Source: Nitrospiraceae bacterium
GTDB taxonomy: Bacteria; Nitrospirota; Thermodesulfovibrionia; Thermodesulfovibrionales; UBA6898
NCBI GenBank assembly: GCA_020347665.1
Contig: CP070737.1
Location: forward strand, 1,580,412-1,643,160
Direction: 5' to 3'
Length of the DNA: 62,749 nucleotides
The notes below the pieces were generated by a model. It did no database searches, was not told the DNA's origin, and worked only from the letters and a program-made list of their open reading frames with translations. The translations under genes were made by a program, and so were the position numbers. How positions within the stretch are numbered: the stretch's first letter is position 1; each line of letters begins with the position of its first letter. Positions 17,299 through 26,891 of the stretch are shown here, in pieces.

Positions 17299-17595
17299 TT
17301 ACGCAGATGCTGGTTTTTCCAGCATATTAACTTTTTTTGTTAATTTTGATATTTTTCTGGCTGCGTTGTTTTTATGGATAACGCCCTTTAAGCGGGCAGT
17401 GTCTATGGTCTTAACCGCCGTTTTCAAGGAACGATCGGACGCCTCCTTATCTCCGGCGCTCACCGATGTTTCAACGGCCTTTATAACATTCTTTATTCGT
17501 GTGCGTTCCATCCGGTTCCGCTCATTCCTCTTTTCAGCCTGTCTGGCCCTTTTTAATGCAGACAGATTCTTCTTCTTTACGACTTTAGCTGGCAC
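17299..17595 (-). CDS. rpsT: Ribosomal protein bS20
   Basis: Small-subunit protein of 98 residues, lysine- and arginine-rich, with the family core SALKRARQAEKRNERNR near the N-terminus and IHKNNAARKISKLTKKVN at the C-terminus. It binds 16S rRNA early in 30S assembly. The GTG start at 17595 is preceded by AGGAGGATAAGGA. It lies downstream of pyk on the same strand, 85 bases away. Confidence 0.95.
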   Translation of the reverse strand: MPAKVVKKKNLSALKRARQAEKRNERNRMERTRIKNVIKAVETSVSAGDKEASDRSLKTAVKTIDTARLKGVIHKNNAARKISKLTKKVNMLEKPASA

Positions 17596-17679
17596 TCCTT
17601 ATCCTCCTGTTTAAAGAATTCTATTTTATACCATACCGAAAGTCTTTTTATCAAGACAATGAGGAGCATAGGGCGCACA

Positions 17680-19089
17680 TTACTCCCCGATCCCATGTAA
17701 TTTCATAAAGTTAGTTCTGCCTCTGGTTGAAAGCGGAGAGCTGGTGATGATCACGATACTGTCACCTGATTTCACGATCTTTTCCTTTAACAGCGCTTTT
17801 TCAACTGCTTTCAACAACTGGTCAGTGTGAGCCGCTGGTCTCATGGGCTTAGGGATCACGCCCCAGACAAGAGGGAGTCTCGAAAGAACTTCTGGAGAGG
17901 GAGTAAACGCAATAATCGGCACGGTAGGCCTGAATTTTGATATCAGACGTGCGGTATACCCTGTGCGTGTAAATGAAACAAGAACTGTAGCATGAATGTC
18001 CGTCGCCGCACGACAGGCTGCATCAGCCAGGGCCGCAGCATACGAATTGCCTCGATCATAAACAGATTGCACCTGCTGGATTTTTTCTGTATGCCGGATT
18101 ATCCGATCCATCATTTTCAGGGAAGCATTCGGATATTTTCCAACTGACGTTTCCGCCGAGAGCATAAGGGCATCCGTACCGTCCAGCACAGCATTAGCCA
18201 CGTCAGTAGTCTCAGCCCTTGTTGGTCTGAGATGTTCAGTCATGGATTCAAGCATCTGTGTTGCCGTGATGACCAGTTTACCTTTCTTATTCGCCCGGTT
18301 AATCAGGTCTTTCTGAATTAACGGCACCTTTTCAGGCAAAACCTCAACCCCAAGATCACCTCGTGCGACCATGATACCGTCAGAAATTTCTCTTATCTTC
18401 CCAATATTTTCGAGGGCCTCTGGTTTCTCAATTTTTGCTATTACGCGAATAGCAGGTGCCTTGCGCTTCATCCATGTTTTTACCTGTTTTATATCTGAAG
18501 CTGTTCTGACGAATGAGATCGCAACATAATCAATCTTCATCTGTAATCCAAAGGCTAAATCTTTCCTGTCTTTTGCCGTAAATGCCCTTTGAGATATTTT
18601 CATGCCGGGCAGATTAACGCCTTTCTTGTCTGTAATAATGCCACCTTCAATGACTCTGGCGATCAGCCGGTCAGATGTCTTTTGAACCACCCGAAGCTGG
18701 ATTAACCCGTCATCAAGAAGAATCCGATCACCGAGTTTTGCATCTCTGATCAGATACTTATAGGACACATATATCGTAGCCCCATCTCCGGTGCCATTGC
18801 CTGAAAGCAGGGCAATTTTCCGCCCCCTCTTGAGTTCAGCCCTCCCATCCCTGAACCGACCACAGCGGATCTTTATGCCCTGTAGATCCTGCAGAATCGA
18901 GACCTGTCTCCCATACCTTCGGGCGCCTTCCCGCACCAGTTCGATAAGCCGGCGATGAGATTCATGACTTCCGTGAGAAAAATTCAGCCGCGCAACATCG
19001 AGGCCGTCGCGAATCATCCTGAAGATGACCTTTTTGGTAGCTGAAGCAGGACCTAACGTACAGACTATTTTGGTATACCGGTGGTTCAT
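17680..19089 (-). CDS. pyk: Pyruvate kinase
   Basis: Converts phosphoenolpyruvate and ADP to pyruvate and ATP. The 469-residue protein shows TKIVCTLGPAS at the start, ARLNFSHG, the catalytic-lysine segment AKIEKPEALENI, MVARGDLGVEV and the TATQMLESM loop. One family position deviates: the usual DLQGPKIR reads DLQGIKIR. The allosteric C-terminal domain is present. It starts 13 bases after nadB on the same strand, so the two are likely cotranscribed. Confidence 0.95.
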   Translation of the reverse strand: MNHRYTKIVCTLGPASATKKVIFRMIRDGLDVARLNFSHGSHESHRRLIELVREGARRYGRQVSILQDLQGIKIRCGRFRDGRAELKRGRKIALLSGNGTGDGATIYVSYKYLIRDAKLGDRILLDDGLIQLRVVQKTSDRLIARVIEGGIITDKKGVNLPGMKISQRAFTAKDRKDLAFGLQMKIDYVAISFVRTASDIKQVKTWMKRKAPAIRVIAKIEKPEALENIGKIREISDGIMVARGDLGVEVLPEKVPLIQKDLINRANKKGKLVITATQMLESMTEHLRPTRAETTDVANAVLDGTDALMLSAETSVGKYPNASLKMMDRIIRHTEKIQQVQSVYDRGNSYAAALADAACRAATDIHATVLVSFTRTGYTARLISKFRPTVPIIAFTPSPEVLSRLPLVWGVIPKPMRPAAHTDQLLKAVEKALLKEKIVKSGDSIVIITSSPLSTRGRTNFMKLHGIGE

Positions 19090-19102
19090 AACACAATCAT
19101 AC

Positions 19103-20680
19103 TCAGCACTCGCCGCCTGATACAGCTTCTGCAGTCGTTTGTTTCAATTCAAAGCTGCTCCGGTTCCATGTAATGTGCGTTTCCCAGTCTCTGCCTCGCT
19201 CCTTGCAATCCGACCGGAAGTGCGCTCCAACACTGCCCTTCCTTGTGAGCGCCGATTCTATGATAATATCCGCTACCGTCAGCATATTCTTTAATTCCAG
19301 TTCACTTCTCGTGAAGTATTTCCCCTTGATTATTTCTCTCCACGAAAAGAGGGTTGCTTTTCCCGCGTGCAGGGATTCGGCACACCGAATAATCCCGGCC
19401 CGTTCCCACATCATTTTTCTTAACTCCCTTTTTATCTCGTCGCATTCCTCCAATGATGCTGCATCACGCTGATATGAGAGACCTTTTTCAGGACGTACGG
19501 TCGTCCTCACGGCGGCCTTCCCTGTCCGCGCCCCAAATACAAGCCCCTCAAGAAGGCTGTTAGAGGCAAGCCTGTTTGCGCCATGGACACCCGTACAGGC
19601 AACCTCTCCGGCCGCATAAAGTCCCTTGATCGTAGATTCCCCATGAATACTTGTTTTTATGCCACCCATGATATAATGGGCTGCCGGAGATGTGGGTATG
19701 AGATCAGAGGATATATCAATGTCATACCTCAGGCAGGTTCGGTATATCATCGGAAACCGTTTTTTTACGAAATCCTTACCCAGATGCCTCAGGTCCAGGC
19801 AGACATGGTCACTTCCAGTCTTAACCATTTCTGAAATTATGGCTCTCGAAACCACGTCCCTCGGCGCAAGTTCAGCCTTTGGATGATACTCCGGCATAAA
19901 ACGTTTTTCATGTATATTTAATAACAGGGCGCCTTCACCTCTCATTGCCTCACTGAGCAAAAAGTGGGGTGCGCCGGGAGCATAGAGGCTGGTTGGATGA
20001 AACTGAATAAATTCCATATCCTCCAGTTCAGCCCCTGCCCTGAACGCAATGGCCATTCCGTCGCCTGTTGCCACGAGAGGATTCGTTGTTCTGGAAAAAA
20101 GCTGCCCGGCACCACCCGTCGCAAGGATTGTAGCCCGTGCGTACAATGCAACAACCTCCCCTTTCTTCAGAACATAAGCACCATGGCACTCTGCATCATT
20201 CATGATCAGATCCATAGTAAAGGCATGCGGATATTTTCGGATTGAGTCTATAGATCGCACCTTGTTGAGGAGCACCCGTTCCAGTTCCTTGCCTGTTGAG
20301 TCGCCATGAGCATGAAGGACCCTTCGCTTTGAATGAGCACCTTCAATGGAGAGCGCAAGCTTCATGCCCTCCCGGTCAAACGCGGCACCCCATGATATCA
20401 GTTCCGCAATGCGATCCGGTCCTTCTTCAACAAGTGTTTTAACCGCTTTTTTCCTGCAGACGCCGTCTCCAGCCTTGAGGGTATCCTCGTAATGGATCCC
20501 CACCCTGTCCTCATCACTCATGACTGCTGCTATCCCGCCCTGCGCGTATTCCGTGGTGCTTTCTGACGGCTTGTCCTTTGTCACCACGAGAACACTTCCG
20601 TGCGCTGCCAGTTCAATCGCAGCCCGCAGCCCGGCCACTCCACTCCCAATGATAAGGAAATCCACGGTTTCGCTGTTCAT
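19103..20680 (-). CDS. nadB: L-aspartate oxidase
   Basis: FAD enzyme that oxidises aspartate to iminoaspartate, the first step of NAD synthesis; anaerobes use fumarate as acceptor, which suits this window. The 525 residues show the FAD loop IGSGVAGLRAAIELA, STEYAQGGIAAV, the substrate segment HGANRLASNSLLEG and a succinate-dehydrogenase-like fold. LASNSLLEG and its length favour NadB over a fumarate reductase subunit. No nadA or nadC is in the window. Confidence 0.94.
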   Translation of the reverse strand: MNSETVDFLIIGSGVAGLRAAIELAAHGSVLVVTKDKPSESTTEYAQGGIAAVMSDEDRVGIHYEDTLKAGDGVCRKKAVKTLVEEGPDRIAELISWGAAFDREGMKLALSIEGAHSKRRVLHAHGDSTGKELERVLLNKVRSIDSIRKYPHAFTMDLIMNDAECHGAYVLKKGEVVALYARATILATGGAGQLFSRTTNPLVATGDGMAIAFRAGAELEDMEFIQFHPTSLYAPGAPHFLLSEAMRGEGALLLNIHEKRFMPEYHPKAELAPRDVVSRAIISEMVKTGSDHVCLDLRHLGKDFVKKRFPMIYRTCLRYDIDISSDLIPTSPAAHYIMGGIKTSIHGESTIKGLYAAGEVACTGVHGANRLASNSLLEGLVFGARTGKAAVRTTVRPEKGLSYQRDAASLEECDEIKRELRKMMWERAGIIRCAESLHAGKATLFSWREIIKGKYFTRSELELKNMLTVADIIIESALTRKGSVGAHFRSDCKERGRDWETHITWNRSSFELKQTTAEAVSGGEC

Positions 20681-20876
20681 GAAAACAGCATACCCCTATG
20701 AGATAATGGAAATCAAGTATAATCATCAAGAGAGTAATCCGGATTATTCATACTGTTATGTCCGTGAATATATCACCCGCTCCGCTACGCAGATGGTTAT
20801 CATGTTGCCTGAAGCGTTTGTCTATGCTATTTTGATTTCACAAGGAGAACGGGCTTTAATCTGCTCTCTCTGCATA

Positions 20877-20906
20877 TTGCAAAAAGAGATGAAAATACTT
20901 TAACAT
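20877..20906 (+). promoter_or_regulatory. Probable promoter of rpmE
   Basis: TTGCAA (20877-20882) and TAACAT (20901-20906) with 18 bases between them precede the rpmE ribosome site. Both boxes deviate from consensus, so confidence is modest. Confidence 0.4.
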
Positions 20907-20933
20907 AGTACATTACTATTCAGGAGGACAACA

Positions 20934-21134
20934 GTGAAGACTGAAACTCACCCAGACTATAAGGAATCAAGCGTTGTATGTGCCTGTGGCGAGACATTCA
21001 CCACCCGTTCAACAAAGCCCAAAATACGCGTTGACATCTGTTCGAAGTGTCATCCTTTCTTTACCGGAAAACAAAAGATCGTAGACACGGAAGGACGTGT
21101 CGAAAAATTTAAGAAAAAATACGCAAAAAAGTAG
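20934..21134 (+). CDS. rpmE: Ribosomal protein bL31 (zinc form)
   Basis: Large-subunit protein of 66 residues. VVCACGETF and ICSKCHPF give the CxC and CxxC zinc ligands of the C+ form, and the family ending [20 protein letters not shown] is intact. The GTG start is supported by AGGAGG upstream. A strong terminator follows directly. Confidence 0.95.
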   Translation: MKTETHPDYKESSVVCACGETFTTRSTKPKIRVDICSKCHPFFTGKQKIVDTEGRVEKFKKKYAKK

Positions 21135-21152
21135 ATAGTATTTATTGATTTT

Positions 21153-21188
21153 AAAAAACAGGAAACGCGACATGGTTTCCTGTTTTTT
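21153..21188 (+). terminator. Rho-independent terminator after rpmE
   Basis: A perfect 14-bp stem (AAAAAACAGGAAAC and complement) with an 8-base loop and a 3' run of T, 20 bases after the rpmE stop. The A/T symmetry would let it work on both strands. Confidence 0.85.
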
Positions 21189-21208
21189 TATGGGACGGTG
21201 TTACTCAG

Positions 21209-22108
21209 ATGAACAAAACGGGTAAAATAAAAAATATTGGCGGTCAGGCAGTCATTGAAGGCGTTATGATGAAGTCTCCGAAAAGCTGGACTGTCGCGGT
21301 CAGGGATCCCAAAGGCTCCATTCACCTGAAAAGGGAGCGTCTTGCTCAATTACCCCGGGTGCTTAAATTGCCGGTAATACGGGGAGTTTTGGCATTAGTT
21401 CAGGCAATCACTCTCGGGATAAAGGCGATCGAGTTTTCAGCCAATAAGGCCTTTGATGATGATACCGAACAGGAACTCGGGAAATGGTCGATTACGCTGA
21501 CGATCGCCGTAGCTATAGGACTGGGGATCGGACTGTTTATTCTTCTGCCCCTTTATGCGACAAAGCTGTTGGGAATTATCGTGCCCGCAGTTGCTTCGAA
21601 TTCCATCCTCTTTAATCTCACTGATGGTCTTATTCGTGTCGGAGTTTTCTTGTTGTATATCGGCCTTATCGGTTTATGGAAGGATTTCGCGCGGATATTT
21701 GAATATCACGGAGCAGAGCATAAGGTAATTCATGCTTATGAGAACGGTATGGAGTTAACACTGGACAATGTCTTAAAGTACAGCCCGCTGCATCCCCGCT
21801 GCGGGACCAGTTTTCTGTTGATTGTGATGGTTGTCAGTATTCTGGTTTTTTCATTTATTCCTCAGGATTGGTCTTTTGTGTATAAATTTCTTTCGCGTCT
21901 CCTGCTTGTACCTGTTATTGCCGGCTGTTCCTACGAATTACTGAAGCTGTCGTCTCGATTTGAACACAATCCAGTCATGCATATGCTCATCAAGCCCGGG
22001 CTTATGCTTCAGCGTCTCACAACGAGAGAGCCTGATGAAGCAGAACTCGAAGTCGCCCTTAAAGCATTGCAGGAAGTATTACTGCTGGAGGAAGAACATG
22101 CTCGTTGA
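21209..22108 (+). CDS. DUF1385 membrane protein (YqhQ-like)
   Basis: A 299-residue member of the DUF1385 family: N-terminal IGGQAVIEGVMMKSP, hydrophobic segments at about 110-140 and 205-240, and the EYHGAEHKVIHAYENG and SPLHPRCGTSFL motifs whose His, Glu and Cys suggest a metal site. The family commonly sits between rpmE and prfA, as here. Its biochemical function is unknown. The end overlaps the start of prfA by 11 bases. Confidence 0.9.
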   Translation: MNKTGKIKNIGGQAVIEGVMMKSPKSWTVAVRDPKGSIHLKRERLAQLPRVLKLPVIRGVLALVQAITLGIKAIEFSANKAFDDDTEQELGKWSITLTIAVAIGLGIGLFILLPLYATKLLGIIVPAVASNSILFNLTDGLIRVGVFLLYIGLIGLWKDFARIFEYHGAEHKVIHAYENGMELTLDNVLKYSPLHPRCGTSFLLIVMVVSILVFSFIPQDWSFVYKFLSRLLLVPVIAGCSYELLKLSSRFEHNPVMHMLIKPGLMLQRLTTREPDEAELEVALKALQEVLLLEEEHAR

Positions 22109-23162
22109 CAAACTGCAGGAAATTGAAGATAAATATGAAAAGCTCACCATGCTGCTGAGTGACCCGAAGGTCCTCTCTGCTCCGTCAGAACTGCAGAAAT
22201 ACTCAAAGGAAAACGCCGGCCTGCAGCCTATTGTTGAGAAGATAAAGGAATACCGGAAGCTTCTCGATGACCTCCAGAGCGCCGAAGAACTCCTGACTAC
22301 CGGGGATGTTGAGCTAAAAGAACTTGCCCGGGAAGAATTAGAGGCTTTAAAAAAACAAAAGCCAGTTCTTGAAAATGAACTCAAGTTCATGCTTCTTCCT
22401 CAAGATCCTCGAGACAAAAAAAGCGTTATCCTTGAAATACGGGCAGGTACCGGGGGCGAAGAGGCTGCGCTGTTTGCTGCCGCATTGTTCAGGATGTATA
22501 CCAAATATGCCGAATCAAAACGCTGGAAAGTTGATATTATAAATATGCATGCTACTGGACTTGGCGGCATCAAGGAAGTCATGGCTACTATCGAAGGGAA
22601 AAACGTTTACAGTAAGCTAAAGTATGAGAGCGGCGTCCATAGAGTCCAGCGGGTACCGTCCACAGAGACATCCGGAAGAATACACACGTCTGCAGCCACG
22701 GTTGCCGTACTCCCCGAGGCAGAGGACGTTGACATAAAAATCGAGGAAAAAGACCTCAGAGTTGATACCTTCTGTGCTTCAGGTCCTGGGGGTCAGGGGG
22801 TCAATACGACGTATTCCGCAGTGCGCATCGTTCATATTCCAACCGGGTTGATCGTACAGTGTCAGGACGAACGATCTCAGATAAAAAATAAAGAAAAGGC
22901 AATGAAAGTGCTTCGTTCACGGCTCTACGAGATCGAAATGGAAAAACAGGAACAGGAACGTGCGCAGAACAGAAAGCTGCAGGTTGGTACCGGTGACAGA
23001 AGCGAGCGAATAAGGACATACAATTATCCCCAGAACAGGGTGACTGACCACAGAACCGGCCTGACCGTTCACAAGCTTGAACAGGTTCTGGAAGGAAACT
23101 TCGATGAAATCGTAGATAATCTTGTGACGTATTTCAATGCCGAACGCCTGAAAGAACTGTAA
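22098..23162 (+). CDS. prfA: Peptide chain release factor 1
   Basis: Recognises UAA and UAG and triggers peptide release. The 354-residue protein has the GGQ loop in SGPGGQGVNTTYSAV, where most RF1 proteins read GAGGQHVN. The codon-recognition region lies around STETSGRIHTSAATV. The ATG at 22098 is chosen because GGAGG lies 6 bases upstream and RF1 begins with a helix of this type (MLVDKLQEIEDKYEKL). prmC, which methylates the GGQ glutamine, follows. Confidence 0.95.
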   Translation: MLVDKLQEIEDKYEKLTMLLSDPKVLSAPSELQKYSKENAGLQPIVEKIKEYRKLLDDLQSAEELLTTGDVELKELAREELEALKKQKPVLENELKFMLLPQDPRDKKSVILEIRAGTGGEEAALFAAALFRMYTKYAESKRWKVDIINMHATGLGGIKEVMATIEGKNVYSKLKYESGVHRVQRVPSTETSGRIHTSAATVAVLPEAEDVDIKIEEKDLRVDTFCASGPGGQGVNTTYSAVRIVHIPTGLIVQCQDERSQIKNKEKAMKVLRSRLYEIEMEKQEQERAQNRKLQVGTGDRSERIRTYNYPQNRVTDHRTGLTVHKLEQVLEGNFDEIVDNLVTYFNAERLKEL

Positions 23163-23190
23163 CGAGTCGCAAAGCGCAAAGCGCAAAAGA

Positions 23191-24051
23191 ATGAAACTGC
23201 TTGACGCATTAAAACCCGCGACGGAATTTCTCACACAATCCGGTATTGAAGATCCTTCTTTGAATGCAGAGCTCATCGTTTTTCATGCCACTGGTATTGA
23301 CCGGCTTGCGGCGTACCGTGACAACCCCGACATCACTGAAGAGCAGAGCAACATAATAAACCGGTTTCTGAAACGCAGGGCCCAGGGAGAGCCCGTGCAA
23401 TACATTACCGGTTCTGTGGATTTTCTCGGTCTTATGGTCTCGGTTGGCAGAGGCGTACTCATCCCCCGGCCTGAGACCGAACTGCTTGTTGAAAAAGCGA
23501 TTACAGAAGTCAGAAGTCGAAAAAAATCTCACAAAGATAGTTCATCATTCAGAATTCTCGATCTCTGTTCAGGAAGCGGATGTGTCTCTCTCGCACTTGC
23601 CCGCGCGTTTCCTGACGCAACTGTGTACAGCACGGAAATTTCGCGGACTGCGCTCGATTATGCTGTAAAAAATGCAAAAGCAAACCATATTGTCAATACG
23701 GTTTTTCTGCATGGCTCCCTCTTTGAGCCGGTTGAAAGACAACTGACCTTTGATCTGATTATTTCCAACCCGCCGTATATAAAAACTGCAGATATGAAAG
23801 ATCTGCAGCCGGAAATTAAAGACTGGGAACCATGTGAGGCACTTGATGGAGGCACGAACGGGCTTGATTTTTACAGACTCATTTTCAAAGATGCTCCCCT
23901 TTTCTTAAAACAGAGCGGGAAGGTGATGCTCGAAATAGGATGCCACCAGGCCGTCGCTGTGAAAGAAATCGCAAAAAAATCAGGGTTTCAATTTTTTTCG
24001 ACCCATAAAGACCTGGCAGGAATAGAGAGAATAGTAATAGCAGAACGGTAA
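23191..24051 (+). CDS. prmC: Release factor glutamine methyltransferase
   Basis: SAM-dependent enzyme that methylates the glutamine of the RF1/RF2 GGQ motif. The 286 residues show GVLIPRPETELLVE, the SAM site ILDLCSGSGCVSLALA and the catalytic ISNPPYIKTADM. A short hydrophilic linker (about residues 106-118) before the SAM site is encoded by CAGAAGTCAGAAGTC-type repeats. It follows prfA by 28 bases filled with GCAAAGCGCAAA words. Confidence 0.93.
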   Translation: MKLLDALKPATEFLTQSGIEDPSLNAELIVFHATGIDRLAAYRDNPDITEEQSNIINRFLKRRAQGEPVQYITGSVDFLGLMVSVGRGVLIPRPETELLVEKAITEVRSRKKSHKDSSSFRILDLCSGSGCVSLALARAFPDATVYSTEISRTALDYAVKNAKANHIVNTVFLHGSLFEPVERQLTFDLIISNPPYIKTADMKDLQPEIKDWEPCEALDGGTNGLDFYRLIFKDAPLFLKQSGKVMLEIGCHQAVAVKEIAKKSGFQFFSTHKDLAGIERIVIAER

Positions 24052-24291
24052 AATATCAGTGCATAATCGGATCACCTGTGCATTTCTAAGCAATAACATA
24101 ATCTCGCTTTATCCCCGGAAAGGGCAGGTTATTCTGTATACATCATTTTACTCCATGAGCCGGTCTTTTTGTTATCTGGTGTCTGTCAAGTATGCGGATA
24201 GTTTTACCTGTCATCTCCAAGAAGGCATTCACCTTCACTTTTGATTTGGAATACCGGTAGAATATTTAATATCCTTTTTTGGGAGGTTTCC

Positions 24292-25545
24292 CTGGACAAA
24301 CTCATCATCAAAGGCGGTAATCGCCTTACAGGAACAGTTGAGATAAGCGGGGCTAAAAACGCTGCCCTTCCTCTTATGGCTGCATCTCTGCTGGCAGCAG
24401 GAGAACACGCACTCCATCGCATTCCTGACCTAAAAGACATAACCACCATGGGAGCGATGCTTGCCGACTTTGGAGCAGTATATGCATTTGATAAAAACAG
24501 TGTTTCCCTGGACTGCAGTTCAATAACCCATCACGAAGCACCGTATGAACGCGTAAGCACCATGCGCGCATCAGTGCTCGTCCTTGGACCCCTTGTTGCC
24601 CGCCTCGGAAAGGCAAAGGTATCCCTTCCCGGGGGATGCGCCATCGGGGCACGGCCGATCAATTTGCACCTCATGGGTCTCGAAAAAATGGGGGCCACGA
24701 TCGAACTTGAATCAGGATATGTCCTGGCAGAGGCCAGGAAATTGAAAGGTGCGTCGATTTATTTCGATACCCCAACGGTGACCGGAACAGAAAATATCAT
24801 GATGGCTGCAACGCTTGCCGAAGGCACGACGCTCATTGAGAATGCTGCGAGGGAACCTGAAATCGTTGACCTTGCCAATGCACTCATCTCGATGGGGGCA
24901 CGGATTACCGGTGCGGGAGAAAGCATCATAGAAATCGACGGGGTATCATCACTGAAACCGCTCGATTACACCATCATACCGGACCGGATAGAGGCAGGTA
25001 CGTTCATGACCATCGCAGGCATAACCAATGGGGATATCACTCTGAGAAACTGTATTTCGGAGCATCTTGATGCGGTCATAAATAAACTGGCTGATTCCGG
25101 CATTACGGTTGATCCCGTTGAAGGAGGACTGAGGGCAATCGGGCCGTCACAGTTGAATCCGGTAAACACCAGGACCATGCCCTACCCCGGCTTTCCGACT
25201 GACATGCAGGCACAGTTTATGGCGCTTATGTCTGTTGCAGTGGGAACGAGTGTCATTTCCGAGAAGATATTCGAGAACCGGTTCATGCATGTTGCAGAAT
25301 TACGAAGGATGGGTGCTGACATCACTACTGAAGACGGAACCGCTACGGTTAGGGGTGTAAGAACATTAACAGGCGCCCCTCTCATGGCAACGGATCTGAG
25401 GGCCAGTGCATCGCTCATCGTTGCTGCGTTACGGGCTGAGGGCGAGACCGAGATACACCGTATTTATCATCTCGACCGGGGATATGAACATATAGAAGAA
25501 AAGCTCGCGAAGATCGGCGCTGATATCAGACGGGAAAGAGAGTAG
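24292..25545 (+). CDS. murA: UDP-N-acetylglucosamine 1-carboxyvinyltransferase
   Basis: First committed enzyme of peptidoglycan synthesis; transfers enolpyruvate to UDP-GlcNAc. Family features are [21 protein letters not shown] at the start, [12 protein letters not shown] with active-site Cys116 (fosfomycin target) and DMQAQFMAL. The best start is an unusual CTG at 24292 with GGGAGG 5 bases upstream: it gives the family beginning MDKLIIKGG, the normal 417-residue length and the catalytic Cys at nearly its standard number. The only other start in frame is a TTG at 24241, which would add 17 residues and embed the ribosome site in the coding region. Confidence 0.93.
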   Translation: MDKLIIKGGNRLTGTVEISGAKNAALPLMAASLLAAGEHALHRIPDLKDITTMGAMLADFGAVYAFDKNSVSLDCSSITHHEAPYERVSTMRASVLVLGPLVARLGKAKVSLPGGCAIGARPINLHLMGLEKMGATIELESGYVLAEARKLKGASIYFDTPTVTGTENIMMAATLAEGTTLIENAAREPEIVDLANALISMGARITGAGESIIEIDGVSSLKPLDYTIIPDRIEAGTFMTIAGITNGDITLRNCISEHLDAVINKLADSGITVDPVEGGLRAIGPSQLNPVNTRTMPYPGFPTDMQAQFMALMSVAVGTSVISEKIFENRFMHVAELRRMGADITTEDGTATVRGVRTLTGAPLMATDLRASASLIVAALRAEGETEIHRIYHLDRGYEHIEEKLAKIGADIRRERE

Positions 25546-25710
25546 GAACTGAACTCAAATAACGCCTGAACGGGCATTCCCTGCCATTCATAATAAGCAC
25601 ATATCCCGACAACCCTCCTATTAAGCATCTTATAGGTATTTATTACCTAAATGGCAACAATATTACATAAAATGGCAAAAGCGACATAATTTGAATTTTG
25701 TTGATATTTA

Positions 25711-25740
25711 CGTTATTCTGCGTAGCGTTATTCTGCGTAG
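25711..25740. repeat. 15-bp direct repeat, two copies
   Basis: CGTTATTCTGCGTAG occurs twice in tandem at 25711-25725 and 25726-25740, followed by a partial third copy. It lies in the gap after murA (25546-26190), where no intact gene is visible. Confidence 0.7.
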
Positions 25741-25986
25741 CGTAATGGAATGGATAACTCTGCTTTTTAAAGGGCAGTACAAAAAAACCAGTGCCGCTCC
25801 AGTGACTATCGCTACTTTCCCGCAGCTATGATTCTGCATAAAAATGGTGATCAAGAATGTGTCTGCACCTTTTGACAAACACTTTTCAAAGAATTGAAGC
25901 TATGAGGAATGCCTCTTGCAATGTTTATCGCTTCGGATCAGCAGCTCTAAATGGTCAAATGGGGGTCAATTGTCTGCTACAGGTAG

Positions 25987-26160
25987 ATTCGGGAGCTTTA
26001 TGGTCAAGAGCACAGCTTTATTGATATTTTCCCTTCGACGCCGCATCGTTTTGTTCTCCTGGAGAAGACAGTTCAGTCAATAAAACAAAAAATTTCATCT
26101 AATGTACCGCTAAGACCTGAATTGAAAAGCACGACTGATGAACGAGATGCAGAAGAATAG
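25987..26160 (+). pseudogene. Remnant reading frame of unknown family
   Basis: About 57 codons run in frame from just after a TAG at 25984 to a TAG at 26158-26160, with no usable start. The translation (for example FIDIFPSTPHRFVLLEK) looks protein-like, so this is probably the tail of a decayed gene. It ends 35 bases before the tRNA 3'-end repeat at 26195. I cannot name the family. Confidence 0.3.
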
Positions 26161-26194
26161 AAACAGGAATGTATTGATTATGAAATGATAAGGA

Positions 26195-26219
26195 TGGTGC
26201 CGAAGGGGGGACTCGAACC
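26195..26219 (-). repeat. tRNA-Leu 3'-end copy A (att-like site)
   Basis: These 25 bases are identical to 41941-41965, the CCA end, acceptor and T-arm part of the intact tRNA-Leu, in the same orientation. After position 26219 the similarity stops. A detached tRNA 3' end is the usual mark of an integrative element boundary. Two GTGACGGT words 11 bases apart (26281-26288, 26292-26299) lie nearby and recur by copy B. Confidence 0.75.
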
Positions 26220-26281
26220 ACACGCCATGCCTCTTAAGATATTGATTTTGAATAATATTCTTCAGCTAAGGAGTGCCTCAG

Positions 26282-26469
26282 TGACGGTCTGGTGACGGTT
26301 TCCCATTAATAAGGCCTTCTTCTCCAAAGTTCTTATAACGTCTTTTCCATTTGTAATAGACTTTTCGAGAAATACTAAAATATCGGCAGGTTCTTGAAAT
26401 ATTTCTAGTTTCTCTGGCGTGGTTTAGACCTGTTAATTTTCGTTTAATATCTCTTCAAGCTTCAGCCAT
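26282..26469 (-). pseudogene. Truncated IS481-type transposase fragment
   Basis: From an ATG at 26469 the frame reads MAEA, a TGA, then RDIKRKLTGLNHARETRN, and TCRYFSISRKVYYKWKRRY followed by FGEEGLINGKPSP. This is the N-terminal helix-turn-helix of IS481-family transposases (usual form CRYFGISR..YKWK). The TGA replaces the Arg expected there (CGA to TGA), and the catalytic DDE domain is missing. The break is at the GTGACGGT words, close to the att-like site. Confidence 0.65.
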
Positions 26470-26573
26470 ACGCTACCGCCTGAAAGATCTGTTAAATATT
26501 AACAAAACGGTCAAGAGAGGTCGTGAGTTCTAAACTTTAATAAATAACAATCAAGTATAGAATAGTCCAATTT

Positions 26574-26891
26574 CTACTTTTTAAGTCTTAAATAAAGGCT
26601 CAAATGACCATTATCAGAGAATCCAAACTCTATAGTCTCCCTTATAAATATAGCAACGTCATCAGCAAGTTCTTTTAATTTTTCTTTAAGCGTTTCAACT
26701 CCTTCATCCTTTATATCATAAAGCTCTAGGATATCTACAATATCATCAATTTCACCAGTGTTATAACATTCCAGTTCAATCCTGTCTTTGTCTTGTAAAT
26801 TCTCTTTCTCAATTCTAGACTTGGCAACCATTATCTGATGCTGTAATCTTTCCAGGCAGATTCCGTAAATTTTTACGCCTTCAATTTTCAT
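26574..26891 (-). CDS. Hypothetical protein in the first island segment
   Basis: A 105-residue acidic, helical protein (YNTGEIDDIVDILELYDIKD) ending in a strand-like HLSLYLRLKK. AAGGAAATGGAAG precedes the ATG. No family is recognised. It lies alone between the IS481 relic and the hybrid kinase, inside the segment bounded by tRNA 3'-end copies A and B. Confidence 0.5.
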   Translation of the reverse strand: MKIEGVKIYGICLERLQHQIMVAKSRIEKENLQDKDRIELECYNTGEIDDIVDILELYDIKDEGVETLKEKLKELADDVAIFIRETIEFGFSDNGHLSLYLRLKK

